DNA of 64,000 nucleotides from Comamonas phosphati (lineage in GTDB: Bacteria > Pseudomonadota > Gammaproteobacteria > Burkholderiales > Burkholderiaceae_C): positions 1 to 64,000 of the forward strand of contig NZ_BMEU01000014.1 of NCBI RefSeq assembly GCF_014637085.1, read 5' to 3'. Position numbers and translations under genes: made by a program. Below are positions 9,334 to 21,588 of this stretch, piece after piece (positions within the stretch are counted from its first letter, which is position 1; each line of letters opens with the position of its first letter). The notes below the pieces were generated by a model. The model worked only from the letters and a program-made list of their open reading frames with translations, ran no database searches and had not been told where the DNA came from.

Positions 9334-9867
9334 TTACTTCTTCTTGGTCTCTTTGATCACGACCTTCTCATTCGCATAGCGAATGCCCTTGCCCTTGTAA
9401 GGCTCGGGAGGACGAACGGCGCGGATCTCAGCAGCCAACTGACCCACCACTTGGCGGTCAGCACCCTTGATCACGATTTCGGTCGGAGTCGGGGTAGCGA
9501 CAGTGATGCCGGCAGGCATCTCGAAGTTGACGGGGTGCGAGAAGCCCACAGCCAGGTTCAGCTTGGAACCCGAAGCCGCGGCCTTGTAGCCCACGCCAAT
9601 CAGCGTCAGCTTCTTCTCGAAGCCCTCGGTCACACCCTTGACCATGTTGTTGACCAGTTGGCGGAAGGTACCGGCCAGAGCGTCAGCTTCACGGGTTTCG
9701 TTAGCGGGTGCGAACGACAGCTTGCCGTCGTTGTTGCTGATGGCCACCTGGTTGTTCAGGGCCAGCGACAGATTGCCGCCCTTGCCCTTGACATTGATGG
9801 ACTCAGCATTGAGGGACACATCCACGCCAGCGGGGATGGTCACATTTGCTTTTGCTACGCGAGACAT
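9334..9867 (-). CDS. rplF: 50S ribosomal protein L6
   Basis: The 177-residue protein has the two duplicated L6 folds and the C-terminal signature [15 protein letters not shown], which packs near the sarcin-ricin loop. It ends in a lysine-rich tail (KETKKK). The gene lies between rpsH and rplR in the standard order. Confidence 0.99.
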   Translation of the reverse strand: MSRVAKANVTIPAGVDVSLNAESINVKGKGGNLSLALNNQVAISNNDGKLSFAPANETREADALAGTFRQLVNNMVKGVTEGFEKKLTLIGVGYKAAASGSKLNLAVGFSHPVNFEMPAGITVATPTPTEIVIKGADRQVVGQLAAEIRAVRPPEPYKGKGIRYANEKVVIKETKKK

Positions 9868-9892
9868 TTCAGTATTTCTCCTTCAATGTCCG

Positions 9893-10288
9893 TTAGGCCA
9901 CATAGCACAGCACTTCGCCGCCGACACCGGTAGCACGTGCTTTGCGATCGGTCATCACGCCCTTGGGAGTGGTGACGATGGCCACGCCCAGGCCGTTTTG
10001 AACCTGGGGGATTGCGTTACGGCCCTTGTACACGCGCAGGCCGGGACGGCTCACACGCTCGATACGCTCGATCACCGGGCGACCGGCGTAGTACTTCAGG
10101 GTGATTTCGAGTTCGGACTTGCCATCTTCGGTCTTCACTTCGAAGCCGTCGATATAGCCTTCTTCCTTCAGCACTTGTGCGATGGCAACCTTCACCTTGG
10201 AGGAGGGAGCCGACACGGTGGCCTTGGAGACCATTTGTGCGTTGCGGATACGGGTCAGCAAGTCAGCGATGGGATCACTCATGCTCAT
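9893..10288 (-). CDS. rpsH: 30S ribosomal protein S8
   Basis: The 131-residue protein begins [18 protein letters not shown]; the downstream ATG (MSDPIAD) is also possible. The C-terminal [11 protein letters not shown] matches the S8 signature. S8 is a primary 16S binder and in E. coli is the translational repressor of the spc operon, acting near rplE. I did not identify the repressor RNA site here. Confidence 0.98.
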   Translation of the reverse strand: MSMSDPIADLLTRIRNAQMVSKATVSAPSSKVKVAIAQVLKEEGYIDGFEVKTEDGKSELEITLKYYAGRPVIERIERVSRPGLRVYKGRNAIPQVQNGLGVAIVTTPKGVMTDRKARATGVGGEVLCYVA

Positions 10289-10308
10289 GTTTAATCTCTC
10301 CTGCTTGC

Positions 10309-10614
10309 TTACCAGCTGGCCTTGGTGACACCGGGGATGTCGCCAGCGAAGGCCAATTCACGCACCTTGGCGCGACCCAGACCGAATTGACGGAACGTGC
10401 CACGGGGGCGACCGGTGATTTCGCAACGGTTGCGTTGGCGCGTGGGGTTCGCGTTACGGGGCAGCTTCTGCAGGCCCAGGCGAGCGGCATCGCGCTCTTC
10501 GTCGGAACGCTTGGCGTCGCCGGCAATTGCCTTCAGCTCTGCATACTTGGCAGCAAATTTGGCTGCCAGCTTTTCGCGCTTCAGTTCGCGCTGAATCATT
10601 GCTACTTTAGCCAT
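10309..10614 (-). CDS. rpsN: 30S ribosomal protein S14 (zinc-free, long form)
   Basis: The 101-residue protein starts [19 protein letters not shown] and carries [21 protein letters not shown]. It is the long form without the CxxC pairs of the short zinc-binding type; only one Cys is present. The frame is open upstream, but the ATG at 10614 gives the family N-terminus. It lies between rplE and rpsH. Confidence 0.98.
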   Translation of the reverse strand: MAKVAMIQRELKREKLAAKFAAKYAELKAIAGDAKRSDEERDAARLGLQKLPRNANPTRQRNRCEITGRPRGTFRQFGLGRAKVRELAFAGDIPGVTKASW

Positions 10615-10622
10615 GCGCCACC

Positions 10623-11162
10623 TCAGTTCTTGAAGGGGAATTTGAAAGCGGCGAGCAGTGCCTTGCACTCTTCGTCGTTCTTCGCTGTTGTCGTGATGCT
10701 GATGTTCAGACCACGCAGAGCGTCCACCTTGTCGTACTCGATTTCAGGGAAGATGATCTGTTCCTTGACGCCAACGTTGTAGTTGCCGCGGCCATCGAAC
10801 GAACGACCCGAAATACCACGGAAGTCACGCACGCGGGGCAGAGCCACGGTGACGAAACGGTCCAGGAATTCGTACATCTGAACGCCACGCAGGGTCACCA
10901 TGCAGCCGATAGCCTGGCCTTCGCGGATCTTGAAACCAGCGATAGCCTTCTTGGCCTTGGTCACCACGGGGCGCTGACCAGCGATCTTGGTCAGGTCAGC
11001 CACGGCGTTGTCCATCACCTTCTTGTCGGCCACGGCTTCGCTCACACCCATGTTCAGGGTGATCTTGGTCAGGCGGGGCACTTCCATAGCGGAGGTGTAG
11101 CCGAACTTTTCTTTCAGTTCGGCCGCGATCTTTTCGCGATAGAGTTTTTGCAGTCGTGCCAT
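10623..11162 (-). CDS. rplE: 50S ribosomal protein L5
   Basis: The 179-residue protein begins [20 protein letters not shown] and contains the L5 core [13 protein letters not shown] and [19 protein letters not shown]. It binds 5S rRNA and contacts P-site tRNA. The reading frame is continuous and ends FKFPFKN, as in other proteobacteria. Confidence 0.99.
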   Translation of the reverse strand: MARLQKLYREKIAAELKEKFGYTSAMEVPRLTKITLNMGVSEAVADKKVMDNAVADLTKIAGQRPVVTKAKKAIAGFKIREGQAIGCMVTLRGVQMYEFLDRFVTVALPRVRDFRGISGRSFDGRGNYNVGVKEQIIFPEIEYDKVDALRGLNISITTTAKNDEECKALLAAFKFPFKN

Positions 11163-11172
11163 GTGTTACTCC

Positions 11173-11493
11173 TTAGGCGACCTTGATTTCAGCGCCATTG
11201 GACTTGAACACGCGAACACGTGTGCCGTCGGCGTTCACCTTGATGCCCACGCGGTCGGCCTTGCCCGTAGCGGCGTTGAAAATCGCCACGTTGGACTGGT
11301 GGATAGGCATGGCCTTTTCCACGATGCCGCCGGTCGTGCCCTTCATGGGGTTCGGCTTGGCGTGCTTCTTCACCAGGTTGATGCCATCGATCAACAGGTG
11401 GGAGTCGTCCGTGCGAGCCGAGACCACGCCTTGCTTGCCTTTGTCACGGCCGGTCAGCACGATGACTTGGTCGCCCTTGCGAATCTTGTTCAT
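11173..11493 (-). CDS. rplX: 50S ribosomal protein L24
   Basis: The 106-residue protein contains the KOW motif ([20 protein letters not shown]) and the following loop [15 protein letters not shown]24 is an early assembly initiator of the 50S subunit. It is preceded by rplN with a 10-base gap and followed by rplE. Confidence 0.99.
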   Translation of the reverse strand: MNKIRKGDQVIVLTGRDKGKQGVVSARTDDSHLLIDGINLVKKHAKPNPMKGTTGGIVEKAMPIHQSNVAIFNAATGKADRVGIKVNADGTRVRVFKSNGAEIKVA

Positions 11494-11503
11494 GGTGCTT
11501 CCT

Positions 11504-11872
11504 TTAGAGAACTTCAGGTGCCAGGGACACGATCTTCATGAACTTTTCATTACGCAGTTCACGAGTCACGGGGCCAAAGATGCGGGTGCCGATGGGCTCC
11601 AGCTTGGCGTTCAGCAGCACGGCGGCATTGCCGTCGAACTTCACGAGCGAACCGTCTGCACGACGGATGCCCTTAGCGGTGCGCACCACCACAGCACTGT
11701 AGATCTCGCCTTTTTTGACGCGACCACGGGGAGCTGCTTCCTTGATGCTGACCTTGATGATGTCGCCAACACTCGCATAGCGACGATGAGAGCCGCCCAG
11801 CACCTTGATGCACTGAACAGTCTTCGCGCCGGTGTTGTCGGCAACCTCTAACCGAGATTCTGTTTGGATCAT
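11504..11872 (-). CDS. rplN: 50S ribosomal protein L14; first gene of the run
   Basis: The 122-residue protein begins [20 protein letters not shown] and contains [17 protein letters not shown] and the C-terminal [15 protein letters not shown]. The frame stays open upstream to 12064, but only this ATG gives the conserved N-terminus. The ribosome site is weak (GGGA about 9 bases upstream). No rpsQ or rpmC precedes it, so this transcript starts at rplN rather than continuing from the S10 operon. Confidence 0.98.
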   Translation of the reverse strand: MIQTESRLEVADNTGAKTVQCIKVLGGSHRRYASVGDIIKVSIKEAAPRGRVKKGEIYSAVVVRTAKGIRRADGSLVKFDGNAAVLLNAKLEPIGTRIFGPVTRELRNEKFMKIVSLAPEVL

Positions 11873-12035
11873 TTCAATATTCCCAACTTGCTCCAGCAAC
11901 GCCCGACAGCCCCAGAGTCTTCTCAAGGGCCGAGCGAGCAGCCAGTCAGTCTTGGGCCCGTCGTCCACGCCACGAACCATTTCGCGACGCTTCCACTGGG
12001 CAGAACACTTCACGTTTTTATACGCGAAGCAGGGG

Positions 12036-12064
12036 ATTGTCGCAGGAATTCCTTTGCACGTCAA
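12036..12064 (-). promoter_or_regulatory. Promoter of the spc/alpha ribosomal transcript
   Basis: Minus-strand TTGACG (12059-12064), a 17-base spacer and GACAAT (12036-12041) form a good sigma-70-like promoter. It implies a leader of about 155 nt before rplN, which contains GGGCC/GGCCC pairing potential and could hold an autoregulatory structure. The rest of the gap to the glpD terminator (12065-12296) shows nothing I can name. Confidence 0.65.
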
Positions 12065-12296
12065 GCGCTTAGCAGATCCAAAACGAAGTTTCCCCCAGGC
12101 GCCGGGACTTCAGCACCGCAACGCCACGCAAACCTTCAAAAACCATAGCCACAAACTCCATCCACACTTTGATTTCAAAGGAAAAAACCCGTCACCCGAG
12201 CGAATAAAAAGTGCCAGCCGCTCCGGTTTCGCTAGCCTTGCCCGCCCCTATCCGGTGTCGTGTTTTCCACACGCAACCCCGTGCGCCAGCGGCATG

Positions 12297-12335
12297 AAAA
12301 ACGCCCGGCCATGACCACGTCATGCGCCGGGCGTT
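12297..12335 (-). terminator. Intrinsic terminator of glpD
   Basis: Minus-strand AACGCCCGGC pairs with GCCGGGCGTT, followed directly by a T-run. It lies about 20 bases beyond the glpD stop. Confidence 0.85.
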
Positions 12336-12356
12336 CGGGCGAAGGAGGCTGCCAGC

Positions 12357-13949
12357 TCAGGCTGCGGGCAGGTATTGCCGGGCCAGCGCCAGGAAGTCGT
12401 TGAGGCCCACGTCGCGGCCCAGTTCCTGTGCGAGGACGGCCGCCACCCGCGGAGCGATCTCGGCGGCCTGGCGGGCATCGAGGAACAGCAGGCGGCTGCG
12501 GCGCGCCAGCATGTCCTCGACGGTGCGCGCATATTCGAAGCGGGCCGCAAAGCGCACCATGGCTTCGGACAGGCCCTCGGCCAGCCAGGCGTCGGCACCC
12601 GGCAGCCCCGCCACGGCAGCGCCTTCGGTGCCATAGGAGTGCAGGCCCTGGGCCTGGCTCATGCGGTGCCGCACGGCCGATTCGGCCGGCGCGCCCACCA
12701 GCGGCAGGTGCACGGTCACGCCCGCGGGGCGGCCGGGCAGGCAGCCGGCCTCGAAGCATTCGGCCAGCACGTCCTCGGCCATGGCCCGGTAAGTGGTCCA
12801 CTTGCCGCCGGTCACGGTGATCAGGCCCGTGCGGCTGGCCATGACCGTGTGCTCGCGGCTGATCTTCTTGGTGTTCGCGCCATCGTCGTCCTGGGGCTTG
12901 ACCAGCGGGCGCAGGCCTACCCACATGCTGCGCACATCGGCCAGCGCGGGCTTGCGGCTCAGGTACTTGCCGGCTTCGGAGAGGATGAAGTCCAGCTCCT
13001 GCGGGAAGGGCTGCGGCTCGCGGGCCAGGTCGTGGCGCGGCGTATCGGTCGTGCCCAGGATGACCTTGCCCAGCCACGGCACGGCGAACAGCACGCGGCC
13101 GTCGGCCGTCTTGGGCACCAGCAGCGCGTGGTCGGAAGGCAGGAAATCGCGGTCCACCACCACGTGCACGCCCTGGCTGGGCGCCACCATGGGGCGGGCG
13201 GGCTTGCCCTGGGCCTCGGCATCCTGTTGGCGGAACAGATCCACCCAGGGGCCGGTGGCATTGACCACGCATCGGGCGCGCACGGTGAAGCTCCGACCGG
13301 ACTCCGCGTCCCGGCAGATCAGGCCGGACACCTTGCCGCCCTCGTACAGCAGCTTCTCGGCAGGGCAGTAATTGACCAGCAACGCGCCCTTGGCGGCCGC
13401 CGTGCGGGCCAGCGCCAGCGCCAGGCGCGCATCGTCGAACTGGCCGTCCCAGTATTTGACCCCTCCCTTGAGGCCGCGCTGCTGCACGGTGGGCAGGTAT
13501 TGCACGGTCTTGCCGCGCGAGAGGAATTCCGTGGCGCCCAGGCCCGCCTTGCCGGCCAGCGCGTCATACATCTTGAGGCCCACACCGTAGAACGGCGTGT
13601 CCAACAGCTTGTAGGACGGCATGACGAAAGCCAGCGGCTGGGCCAGGTGCGGCGCGTTGTGCAGCAGCGTGGTGCGCTCGTGCAGCGCCTCGCGCACCAG
13701 CGAGATATTGCCCTGGGCCAGGTAGCGCACGCCGCCGTGCACCAGCTTCGTGGCCCGCGAAGAGGTTCCCTTGGCGAAGTCCAGGGACTCCAGCAGCAGC
13801 ACCTTGAAGCCGCGCGCCACGGCATCCACGGCCACGCCCAGGCCCGTGGCGCCGCCGCCGATGATGGCCAGGTCATAGGTTTCGGGCTGGGCCAGACGCG
13901 CCAACAGGGCAGCGCGGTCGGTAGTCAAGGGTGTGGCGGCTTGGGACAT
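12357..13949 (-). CDS. glpD: Glycerol-3-phosphate dehydrogenase (FAD, aerobic type)
   Basis: The 530-residue flavoprotein oxidises sn-glycerol 3-phosphate to dihydroxyacetone phosphate and passes electrons to the respiratory quinone pool at the inner membrane. The FAD-binding Rossmann motif is at residues 27-45 (IIGGGATGLGVAVDA). Other family segments are GTSSRATKLVHGGVRYL and REHTVMASRTGLITVTGGKWTTYR. It is the last gene of the leftward glycerol cluster, after glpV, but a hairpin and an AT-rich 238-bp gap suggest it also has its own promoter. Confidence 0.97.
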   Translation of the reverse strand: MSQAATPLTTDRAALLARLAQPETYDLAIIGGGATGLGVAVDAVARGFKVLLLESLDFAKGTSSRATKLVHGGVRYLAQGNISLVREALHERTTLLHNAPHLAQPLAFVMPSYKLLDTPFYGVGLKMYDALAGKAGLGATEFLSRGKTVQYLPTVQQRGLKGGVKYWDGQFDDARLALALARTAAAKGALLVNYCPAEKLLYEGGKVSGLICRDAESGRSFTVRARCVVNATGPWVDLFRQQDAEAQGKPARPMVAPSQGVHVVVDRDFLPSDHALLVPKTADGRVLFAVPWLGKVILGTTDTPRHDLAREPQPFPQELDFILSEAGKYLSRKPALADVRSMWVGLRPLVKPQDDDGANTKKISREHTVMASRTGLITVTGGKWTTYRAMAEDVLAECFEAGCLPGRPAGVTVHLPLVGAPAESAVRHRMSQAQGLHSYGTEGAAVAGLPGADAWLAEGLSEAMVRFAARFEYARTVEDMLARRSRLLFLDARQAAEIAPRVAAVLAQELGRDVGLNDFLALARQYLPAA

Positions 13950-14064
13950 CGATCTTCAACAAAAATGCCGAGAGCGGTATGGCCTGGGCCATACCCGGCC
14001 ACTGCGGCGGCGGATTCACCACGCACGCGTTGTCCGTGGTGAAAGCAAGAGATCAATATTTTTA

Positions 14065-14103
14065 CTCGTTTTTGTATTTTTAAATTCGAAATTTTTCGTT
14101 TTT
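14065..14103. promoter_or_regulatory. AT-rich glpD upstream region with TTCGTTT-like motifs (candidate GlpR sites)
   Basis: Within an AT-rich block upstream of glpD, CTCGTTTTT, TTCGAA and TTTTCGTTTTT occur in about 40 bases. Similar TTCGTTT words lie between glpS and glpR. DeoR-family GlpR proteins of E. coli bind sites built on TTCG/CGAA cores, so these are candidate operators. This is an inference from motif resemblance. Confidence 0.4.
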
Positions 14104-14136
14104 AAGCGCGGAGCAGGGATATTCATGGTTTTGCAG

Positions 14137-14175
14137 CCAGGAGATCGGGAGCCGGCAGTGCGCCCGATCTCCTGG
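14137..14175. terminator. 13-bp hairpin between glpV and glpD
   Basis: CCAGGAGATCGGG and its exact reverse complement are separated by 13 bases, starting 12 bases past the glpV stop. There is no U-run on the minus strand. It may stabilise the 3' end of the glpV message or reduce readthrough into glpD. Confidence 0.5.
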
Positions 14176-14187
14176 TTTCAGGCGCGG

Positions 14188-15921
14188 TCAGCGCACCTTG
14201 CCGTCCTTCCAGGCCTGCAGCAGCTTGTCGTAGGCAATGGTTTCGCCCTTGGGTTTTTCATTGCCCAGCTTCTTCCAGGGAGCGCGCTGGTCGCTGAGCC
14301 ACTTGGCCGGGTCGCCCTTGGGATTGAGCTTGGGAGCGCAGCGCTCCATGCCGGCGCGCTGCAGGCGGGCCATCACCTGGTCCATTTCCTCGGCCAGCGT
14401 GTCCATCGCGCTCTGGGGCGTCTTCTCGCCGGTCACGGCCTGGGCCACGTTCTTCCACCACAGCTGGGCCAGCTTGGGGTAGTCGGGCACGTTGGTGCCG
14501 GTGGGCGTCCAGGCCACGCGCGCGGGGCTGCGGTAGAACTCGATCAGGCCGCCGTACTTGTTGGCGTTCTTGGTGAAGAACTCGCTGCGGATGTCGGAGT
14601 CGCGGATGAAGGTCAGGCCCGTGATGGATTTTTTGAGCGAAGTCGTCTTGGCCGTCACGAACTGGGCGTAGAGCCAGGCGGCTGCCGTCTTGTTGGCATC
14701 GTGGTTCTTGAAGAAGGTCCAGCTGCCCACGTCCTGGTAGCCGTTCTGCATGCCGTCCTTCCAGTACGGGCCGTTGGGGCCGGGAGCCATGCGCCACTTG
14801 GGCGTGCCGTCCTCGTTGACCACAGGCAGGCCCTTCTTGGTCATGTCGGCCGTGAAGGCCGTGTACCAGAAGATCTGCTGCGCGATCTGGCCCTGGGCTG
14901 GCACGGGGCCGGCTTCGCCGAAGGTCATGCCCATGGCCTCCCTGGGCGCGAACTTCTTCATCCAGTCCACGTACTTGGTGAGCGCATAGACGGCCGCCGG
15001 CGAGTTGGTGGCGCCGCCGCGCGACACCGAGGCGCCCACGGGCGTGCACTTGTCGTCGGCCACGCGGATGCCCCACTCGTCCACGGGCATGCCGTTGGGA
15101 ATGCCCTTGTCGGCCGAGCCGGCCATGGACAGCCAGGCATCGGTGAAACGCCAGCCCAGCGACGGGTCCTTCTTGCCGTAGTCCATGTGGCCGTAGATGG
15201 GCTTGCCGTCGATCTGCTTCACATCATGGGAGAAGAATTCGGCGATGTCCTCGTAGGCGCTCCAGTTCTGCGGCACGCCCAGGTCGTAGCCGTACTTGGC
15301 CTTGAACTTGTCCTGCAGGTCCTTGCGCGCGAACAGGTCGGCGCGGAACCAGTAGAGGTTGGCGAACTGCTGGTCGGGCAGCTGGTAGAGCTTGCCGTCA
15401 GGGGCGGTGGTAAAGCTGGTGCCGATGAAGTCCTTGAGGTCGATGCCGGGGTTGGTCCACTCCTTGCCCGCACCGGCCATGTAGTCGCTCAGGTTCATGA
15501 CCTTGCCGTAGCGGTAGTGGGTGCCGATCAGGTCGGAGTCGGAGATCCAGCCGTCGTAGATGGACTTGCCCGACTGCATCGAGGTCTGCAGCTTCTCGAC
15601 CACGTCGCCTTCCTGGATCAGATCGTGCTTGACCTTGATGCCGGTGATGTCCTCGAAGGCCTTGGCCAGGGTCTTGCTCTCGTATTCGTGGGTGGTGAGG
15701 GTTTCGGAGACTACCGAGATTTCCTTCACGCCCTTGGCCTGCAGCTTCTTGGCGGCGTCGATGAACCATTTCATCTCGGCCATCTGCTGGTCCTTGGAGA
15801 GCGTGGAAGGCTGGAACTCGCTGTCGATCCACTTCTTGGCCTCGGCCTCGCCGGCCCACGCGGCCTGTCCCAAAGCCAGGGCCGCGGCGGCGAATGCTAT
15901 TCGCCTGAACTGCATCTTCAT
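14188..15921 (-). CDS. glpV: Glycerol ABC transporter substrate-binding protein, GlpV-like
   Basis: The 577-residue periplasmic protein belongs to the large extracellular solute-binding class of the GlpSTPQUV glycerol importers described in Rhizobium. The ATG at 15921 has GAGGAGA 5 bases upstream. It opens a Sec signal peptide (MKMQFRRIAFAAAALALGQA, with AxA cleavage near AWA) followed by a charged mature start. It is much longer than typical sugar-binding proteins (about 400 residues), as expected for this family. It follows glpU by 172 bp. Confidence 0.87.
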   Translation of the reverse strand: MKMQFRRIAFAAAALALGQAAWAGEAEAKKWIDSEFQPSTLSKDQQMAEMKWFIDAAKKLQAKGVKEISVVSETLTTHEYESKTLAKAFEDITGIKVKHDLIQEGDVVEKLQTSMQSGKSIYDGWISDSDLIGTHYRYGKVMNLSDYMAGAGKEWTNPGIDLKDFIGTSFTTAPDGKLYQLPDQQFANLYWFRADLFARKDLQDKFKAKYGYDLGVPQNWSAYEDIAEFFSHDVKQIDGKPIYGHMDYGKKDPSLGWRFTDAWLSMAGSADKGIPNGMPVDEWGIRVADDKCTPVGASVSRGGATNSPAAVYALTKYVDWMKKFAPREAMGMTFGEAGPVPAQGQIAQQIFWYTAFTADMTKKGLPVVNEDGTPKWRMAPGPNGPYWKDGMQNGYQDVGSWTFFKNHDANKTAAAWLYAQFVTAKTTSLKKSITGLTFIRDSDIRSEFFTKNANKYGGLIEFYRSPARVAWTPTGTNVPDYPKLAQLWWKNVAQAVTGEKTPQSAMDTLAEEMDQVMARLQRAGMERCAPKLNPKGDPAKWLSDQRAPWKKLGNEKPKGETIAYDKLLQAWKDGKVR

Positions 15922-16093
15922 TGCTGTCTCCTCATAGGGCACTCCCCGCTTGCATAGGGGCGCCGGCCTCAGGGGAGGGTCGGGCAGGCACCGTGAATCA
16001 AAAGCGATAGCTCCATGCGCTCGGCTGGCAATGATTTCAAGCTAAATCCACATGGAAAATCTTATCCATACAGCGTAACCAGCTATCTTTTTC

Positions 16094-16402
16094 TTAACCC
16101 TTGCGTACCACCAGCGCCAGCACCAGCATGGACAGCACGAAACTGATCCACACCGAGGGCTCGGCCGAAAGCTGGAACCATTGCGCCATCTTCTCGCCCA
16201 GGCCCACCCAGGCCAGGTTGATATAGGCCGCCGTCAGCAGGCCGATGAAGAGCCGGTCGCCGCGCGTGGTGGCAATCGGCAGAAAGCCTTTGCGCAGCGC
16301 GGTCGGCGACCTGACTTCCCACACCGTCATGCCGATCAGCATGAGAGCTATGCAGGTGAAGAACACCGCCACCGGCGTGGTCCAGGCCATCCAATCGAAC
16401 AT
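16094..16402 (-). CDS. glpU: Small membrane protein GlpU-like (DUF2160)
   Basis: The 102-residue protein has three hydrophobic stretches (about residues 8-28, 52-70 and 80-99) and no recognised catalytic motif. A protein of this kind accompanies glycerol ABC transporters between the permease and binding-protein genes; in Rhizobium it is called GlpU and its role is not settled. The ATG at 16402 has AGGA 6 bases upstream, better than the TTG six bases earlier. It lies after glpQ, separated by a family B repeat. Confidence 0.8.
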   Translation of the reverse strand: MFDWMAWTTPVAVFFTCIALMLIGMTVWEVRSPTALRKGFLPIATTRGDRLFIGLLTAAYINLAWVGLGEKMAQWFQLSAEPSVWISFVLSMLVLALVVRKG

Positions 16403-16469
16403 GGGCAATCCTTTCTCAGCTATTCATTGGGCAGGTATCACGCCACCTAAAACTGGCACCGCCAAAGTC

Positions 16470-16549
16470 AGAGACGCCGAGCAAGAGCCGCCTCGCGGCG
16501 ATGGCGTCGCCCCCCTTCCAGGGGGAAGCCGCACCGCGGCTCAGGGGGG
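16470..16549 (+). repeat. Family B hairpin repeat, copy 1
   Basis: The copy runs from GAGACGCC through CCCCCTTCCAGGGGG to GCCGC-ACC-GCGGCTCAGGGGGG. Its right end is 2 bases beyond the glpQ stop codon (16552-16554). It occupies the glpQ-glpU spacer. Confidence 0.85.
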
Positions 16550-16551
16550 CA

Positions 16552-17356
16552 TCACACTCGGCCCATGGCAAAGCCCTTGGCGATGTAGTGCCGCACAAAC
16601 CAGATCACGATGGCGCCGGGCACGATGGTCAGCACGCCGGCCGCGGCCAGCGTCGCCCAGTCCATGCCCGAGGCGCTCACGGTGCGCGTCATCGTCGCCA
16701 CGATGGGCTTGGCGTTCACGCTGGTCAGCGTGCGCGCCAGCAGCAGCTCGACCCAGCTGAACATGAAGCAGAAGAAGGCCGCCACGCCCACGCCGGCCTT
16801 GATCAGCGGCAAAAAGATGGTGAGGAAGAAGCGCGGGAAGCTGTAGCCGTCGATGTAGGCGGTCTCGTCGATCTCGCGCGGGATGCCGCTCATGAAACCC
16901 TCCAGGATCCACACCGCCAGCGGTACGTTGAACAGCAAATGCGCCAGCGCCACGGCGATATGGGTGTCCATCAGCCCCACGGTGGTGTAGAGCTGGAAGA
17001 ACGGCAGCAGGAACACGGCCGGCGGCGTCATGCGGTTGGTCAGCAGCCAGAAGAACACATGCTTGTCGCCCAGGAACTGGTAGCGGCTGAACGCGTAGGC
17101 CGCCGGCAGCGCCACGGTCAGCGAGATCACCGTGTTGATGGCCACGTAGATCAGGCTGTTGATGTAGCCCGAATACCAGCTCTCGTCGGTGAAGATGGTC
17201 TGGTAGTTGTCCCAGGTGAAGTGCTGGGGCCACAGCGAGAAGCTCGACAGGATCTCCTCGTTGGTCTTGAAGCTCATGTTGACCATCCAGTAGATGGGCA
17301 GCACGGCGAAGACCAGGTAGGCGATCAGGAACAGCGTGCGTTTCTGGAAGCGGGGT

Positions 17357-17364
<8 letters not shown>
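16552..17364 (-). CDS. glpQ: Glycerol ABC transporter permease, GlpQ-like
   Basis: The 270-residue inner-membrane permease has six predicted transmembrane segments. Its C-terminal third carries the EAA-type loop that docks the ATPase (FMSGIPREIDETAYIDGYS). The GTG at 17373 would extend it by three codons, but GGAGG then has no spacing; the ATG at 17364 leaves 9 bases. Its start overlaps the glpP stop (ATGCATGA), so the two permeases are translationally coupled. glpQ here names a permease, not the phosphodiesterase of E. coli. Confidence 0.9.
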
Positions 17365-18262
<898 letters not shown>

Positions 18263-18332
18263 ACCAGTTCTCCAGCGCTTTGCGCATTACCCGCCATGCA
18301 TGGAACTGGCGTGGCTTGATCAGCGGGGCACC

Positions 18333-18404
18333 CAGCAAGGGCCGCCCCGCAGCAAAGGGTGCTGTCCCCCTTCCAGGGGGAAGCCGCGTCGCGGCTCAGG
18401 GGGT
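18333..18404 (+). repeat. Family B hairpin repeat, copy 2
   Basis: The copy reads CAGCAAGGGCCGCCCCGCAG, then CCCCCTTCCAGGGGG and GCCGC-GTC-GCGGCTCAGGGGGT. It ends 6 bases before the outer edge of the glpT stop codon (18411-18413), in the glpT-glpP spacer. Confidence 0.88.
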
Positions 18405-18410
18405 GGTGCT

Positions 18411-20564
<2,154 letters not shown>

Positions 20565-20711
20565 TGCAGCCCTTTTCTGCGCGCCGTGTACGGCGCGCGG
20601 CATTCCGGAAATCACCCCATCACGGCACGCTCGAAGGGGCGAGATGCTGCATTCTTTGTTCCTTTTTGATCGAAACTCATCGATACATTCCCTAATCCCT
20701 ATTCTTTTTTA

Positions 20712-20760
20712 TTCGTTTAAATGTTTTCGCGTGATGTTTCCGTGACAAATACGCTATAAC
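20712..20760. promoter_or_regulatory. glpS-glpR divergent control region
   Basis: TTCGTTTAA (20712-20720) and TTTTCG (20724-20729) resemble GlpR half-sites and recur upstream of glpD. TATAAC at 20755-20760 is a plausible -10 for glpR, 36 bases before its GTG. GlpR, encoded next door, would repress both directions; glycerol 3-phosphate is the usual inducer in this family. Confidence 0.45.
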
Positions 20761-20795
20761 CGGGCGCAGCCATCTGCCTCTCCCATGGAATCGCC

Positions 20796-21560
20796 GTGAA
20801 CACCAATCCCCGCCAATTGCAACTCGTTGAAGAAGTCCGCGCCCGCCAATCCACCTCGGTCGAGCAGTTGGCCGAAAGCCTGGGCGTGACCTTGCAAACA
20901 ATACGGCGCGACATCCAGAAGCTGGCCGATGCCGGCTTGCTGGTGCGCTTTCACGGCGGCGTGCGCGTGCCCAGCGCGACGGTGGAAAACCTGGCCCACC
21001 CCCAGCGCCAGGTGCTGCACGCCGAGGGCAAGACACGCATCGCGCGCGCCGTGGCCGAGGCCGTTCCCAACGGCTGCTCGCTGATCCTCAACATCGGCAC
21101 CACCACCGAGGCCGTGGCCCAGGCCCTGCTCAAGCACCGCGGCCTGCGCGTGATCACCAACAACCTCAACGTGGCTGCCATCCTCAGCAGCAATGCCGAC
21201 TGCGAGGTCATCGTGGCCGGCGGCGTGGTGCGCACGCGCGACCGCGGCATCGTGGGCGAAGCGGCCGTGGACTTCATCCGCCAGTTCAAGGTGGACATCG
21301 CCCTGATCGGCATCTCGGCCATCGAGCCCGACGGCACGCTGCGCGACTTCGACCTGCGCGAGGTCAAGGTGGCGCAGACCATCATCGGCCAGTCGCGCGA
21401 GGTCTGGCTGGCCGCCGACCACAGCAAGTTCCGCCGCCAGGCCATGGTGGAGCTGGCGCGCCTGGACCAGATCGACCGCCTGTTCACCGACGCGCCGCCG
21501 CCGCCGCCTTTCGATGCCCTGCTGCGCGACGCCGAAGTGCAGTGCACCATTGCCCAGTAA
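20796..21560 (+). CDS. glpR: Glycerol-3-phosphate regulon repressor, DeoR family
   Basis: The 254-residue protein has an N-terminal DeoR winged helix (about residues 6-55; SVEQLAESLGVTLQTIRRDI) and a C-terminal sugar-phosphate-sensing domain with NIGTTTEAVA and VAGGVVRTRDRGIVG. The start is the GTG at 20796, since the nearby ATG at 20785 runs into TGA. It is divergent from the transporter genes and upstream of glpK. In this family it represses glycerol genes and is released by glycerol 3-phosphate. Confidence 0.92.
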   Translation: MNTNPRQLQLVEEVRARQSTSVEQLAESLGVTLQTIRRDIQKLADAGLLVRFHGGVRVPSATVENLAHPQRQVLHAEGKTRIARAVAEAVPNGCSLILNIGTTTEAVAQALLKHRGLRVITNNLNVAAILSSNADCEVIVAGGVVRTRDRGIVGEAAVDFIRQFKVDIALIGISAIEPDGTLRDFDLREVKVAQTIIGQSREVWLAADHSKFRRQAMVELARLDQIDRLFTDAPPPPPFDALLRDAEVQCTIAQ

Positions 21561-21588
21561 GGCTGCGCCGCCAAGCCGAGCCAACGCC

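Noticed and set aside
13933-15957. 674-codon forward frame opposite glpV and the glpD start
   Set aside because: It is antisense to a well-supported binding protein and has no motif.
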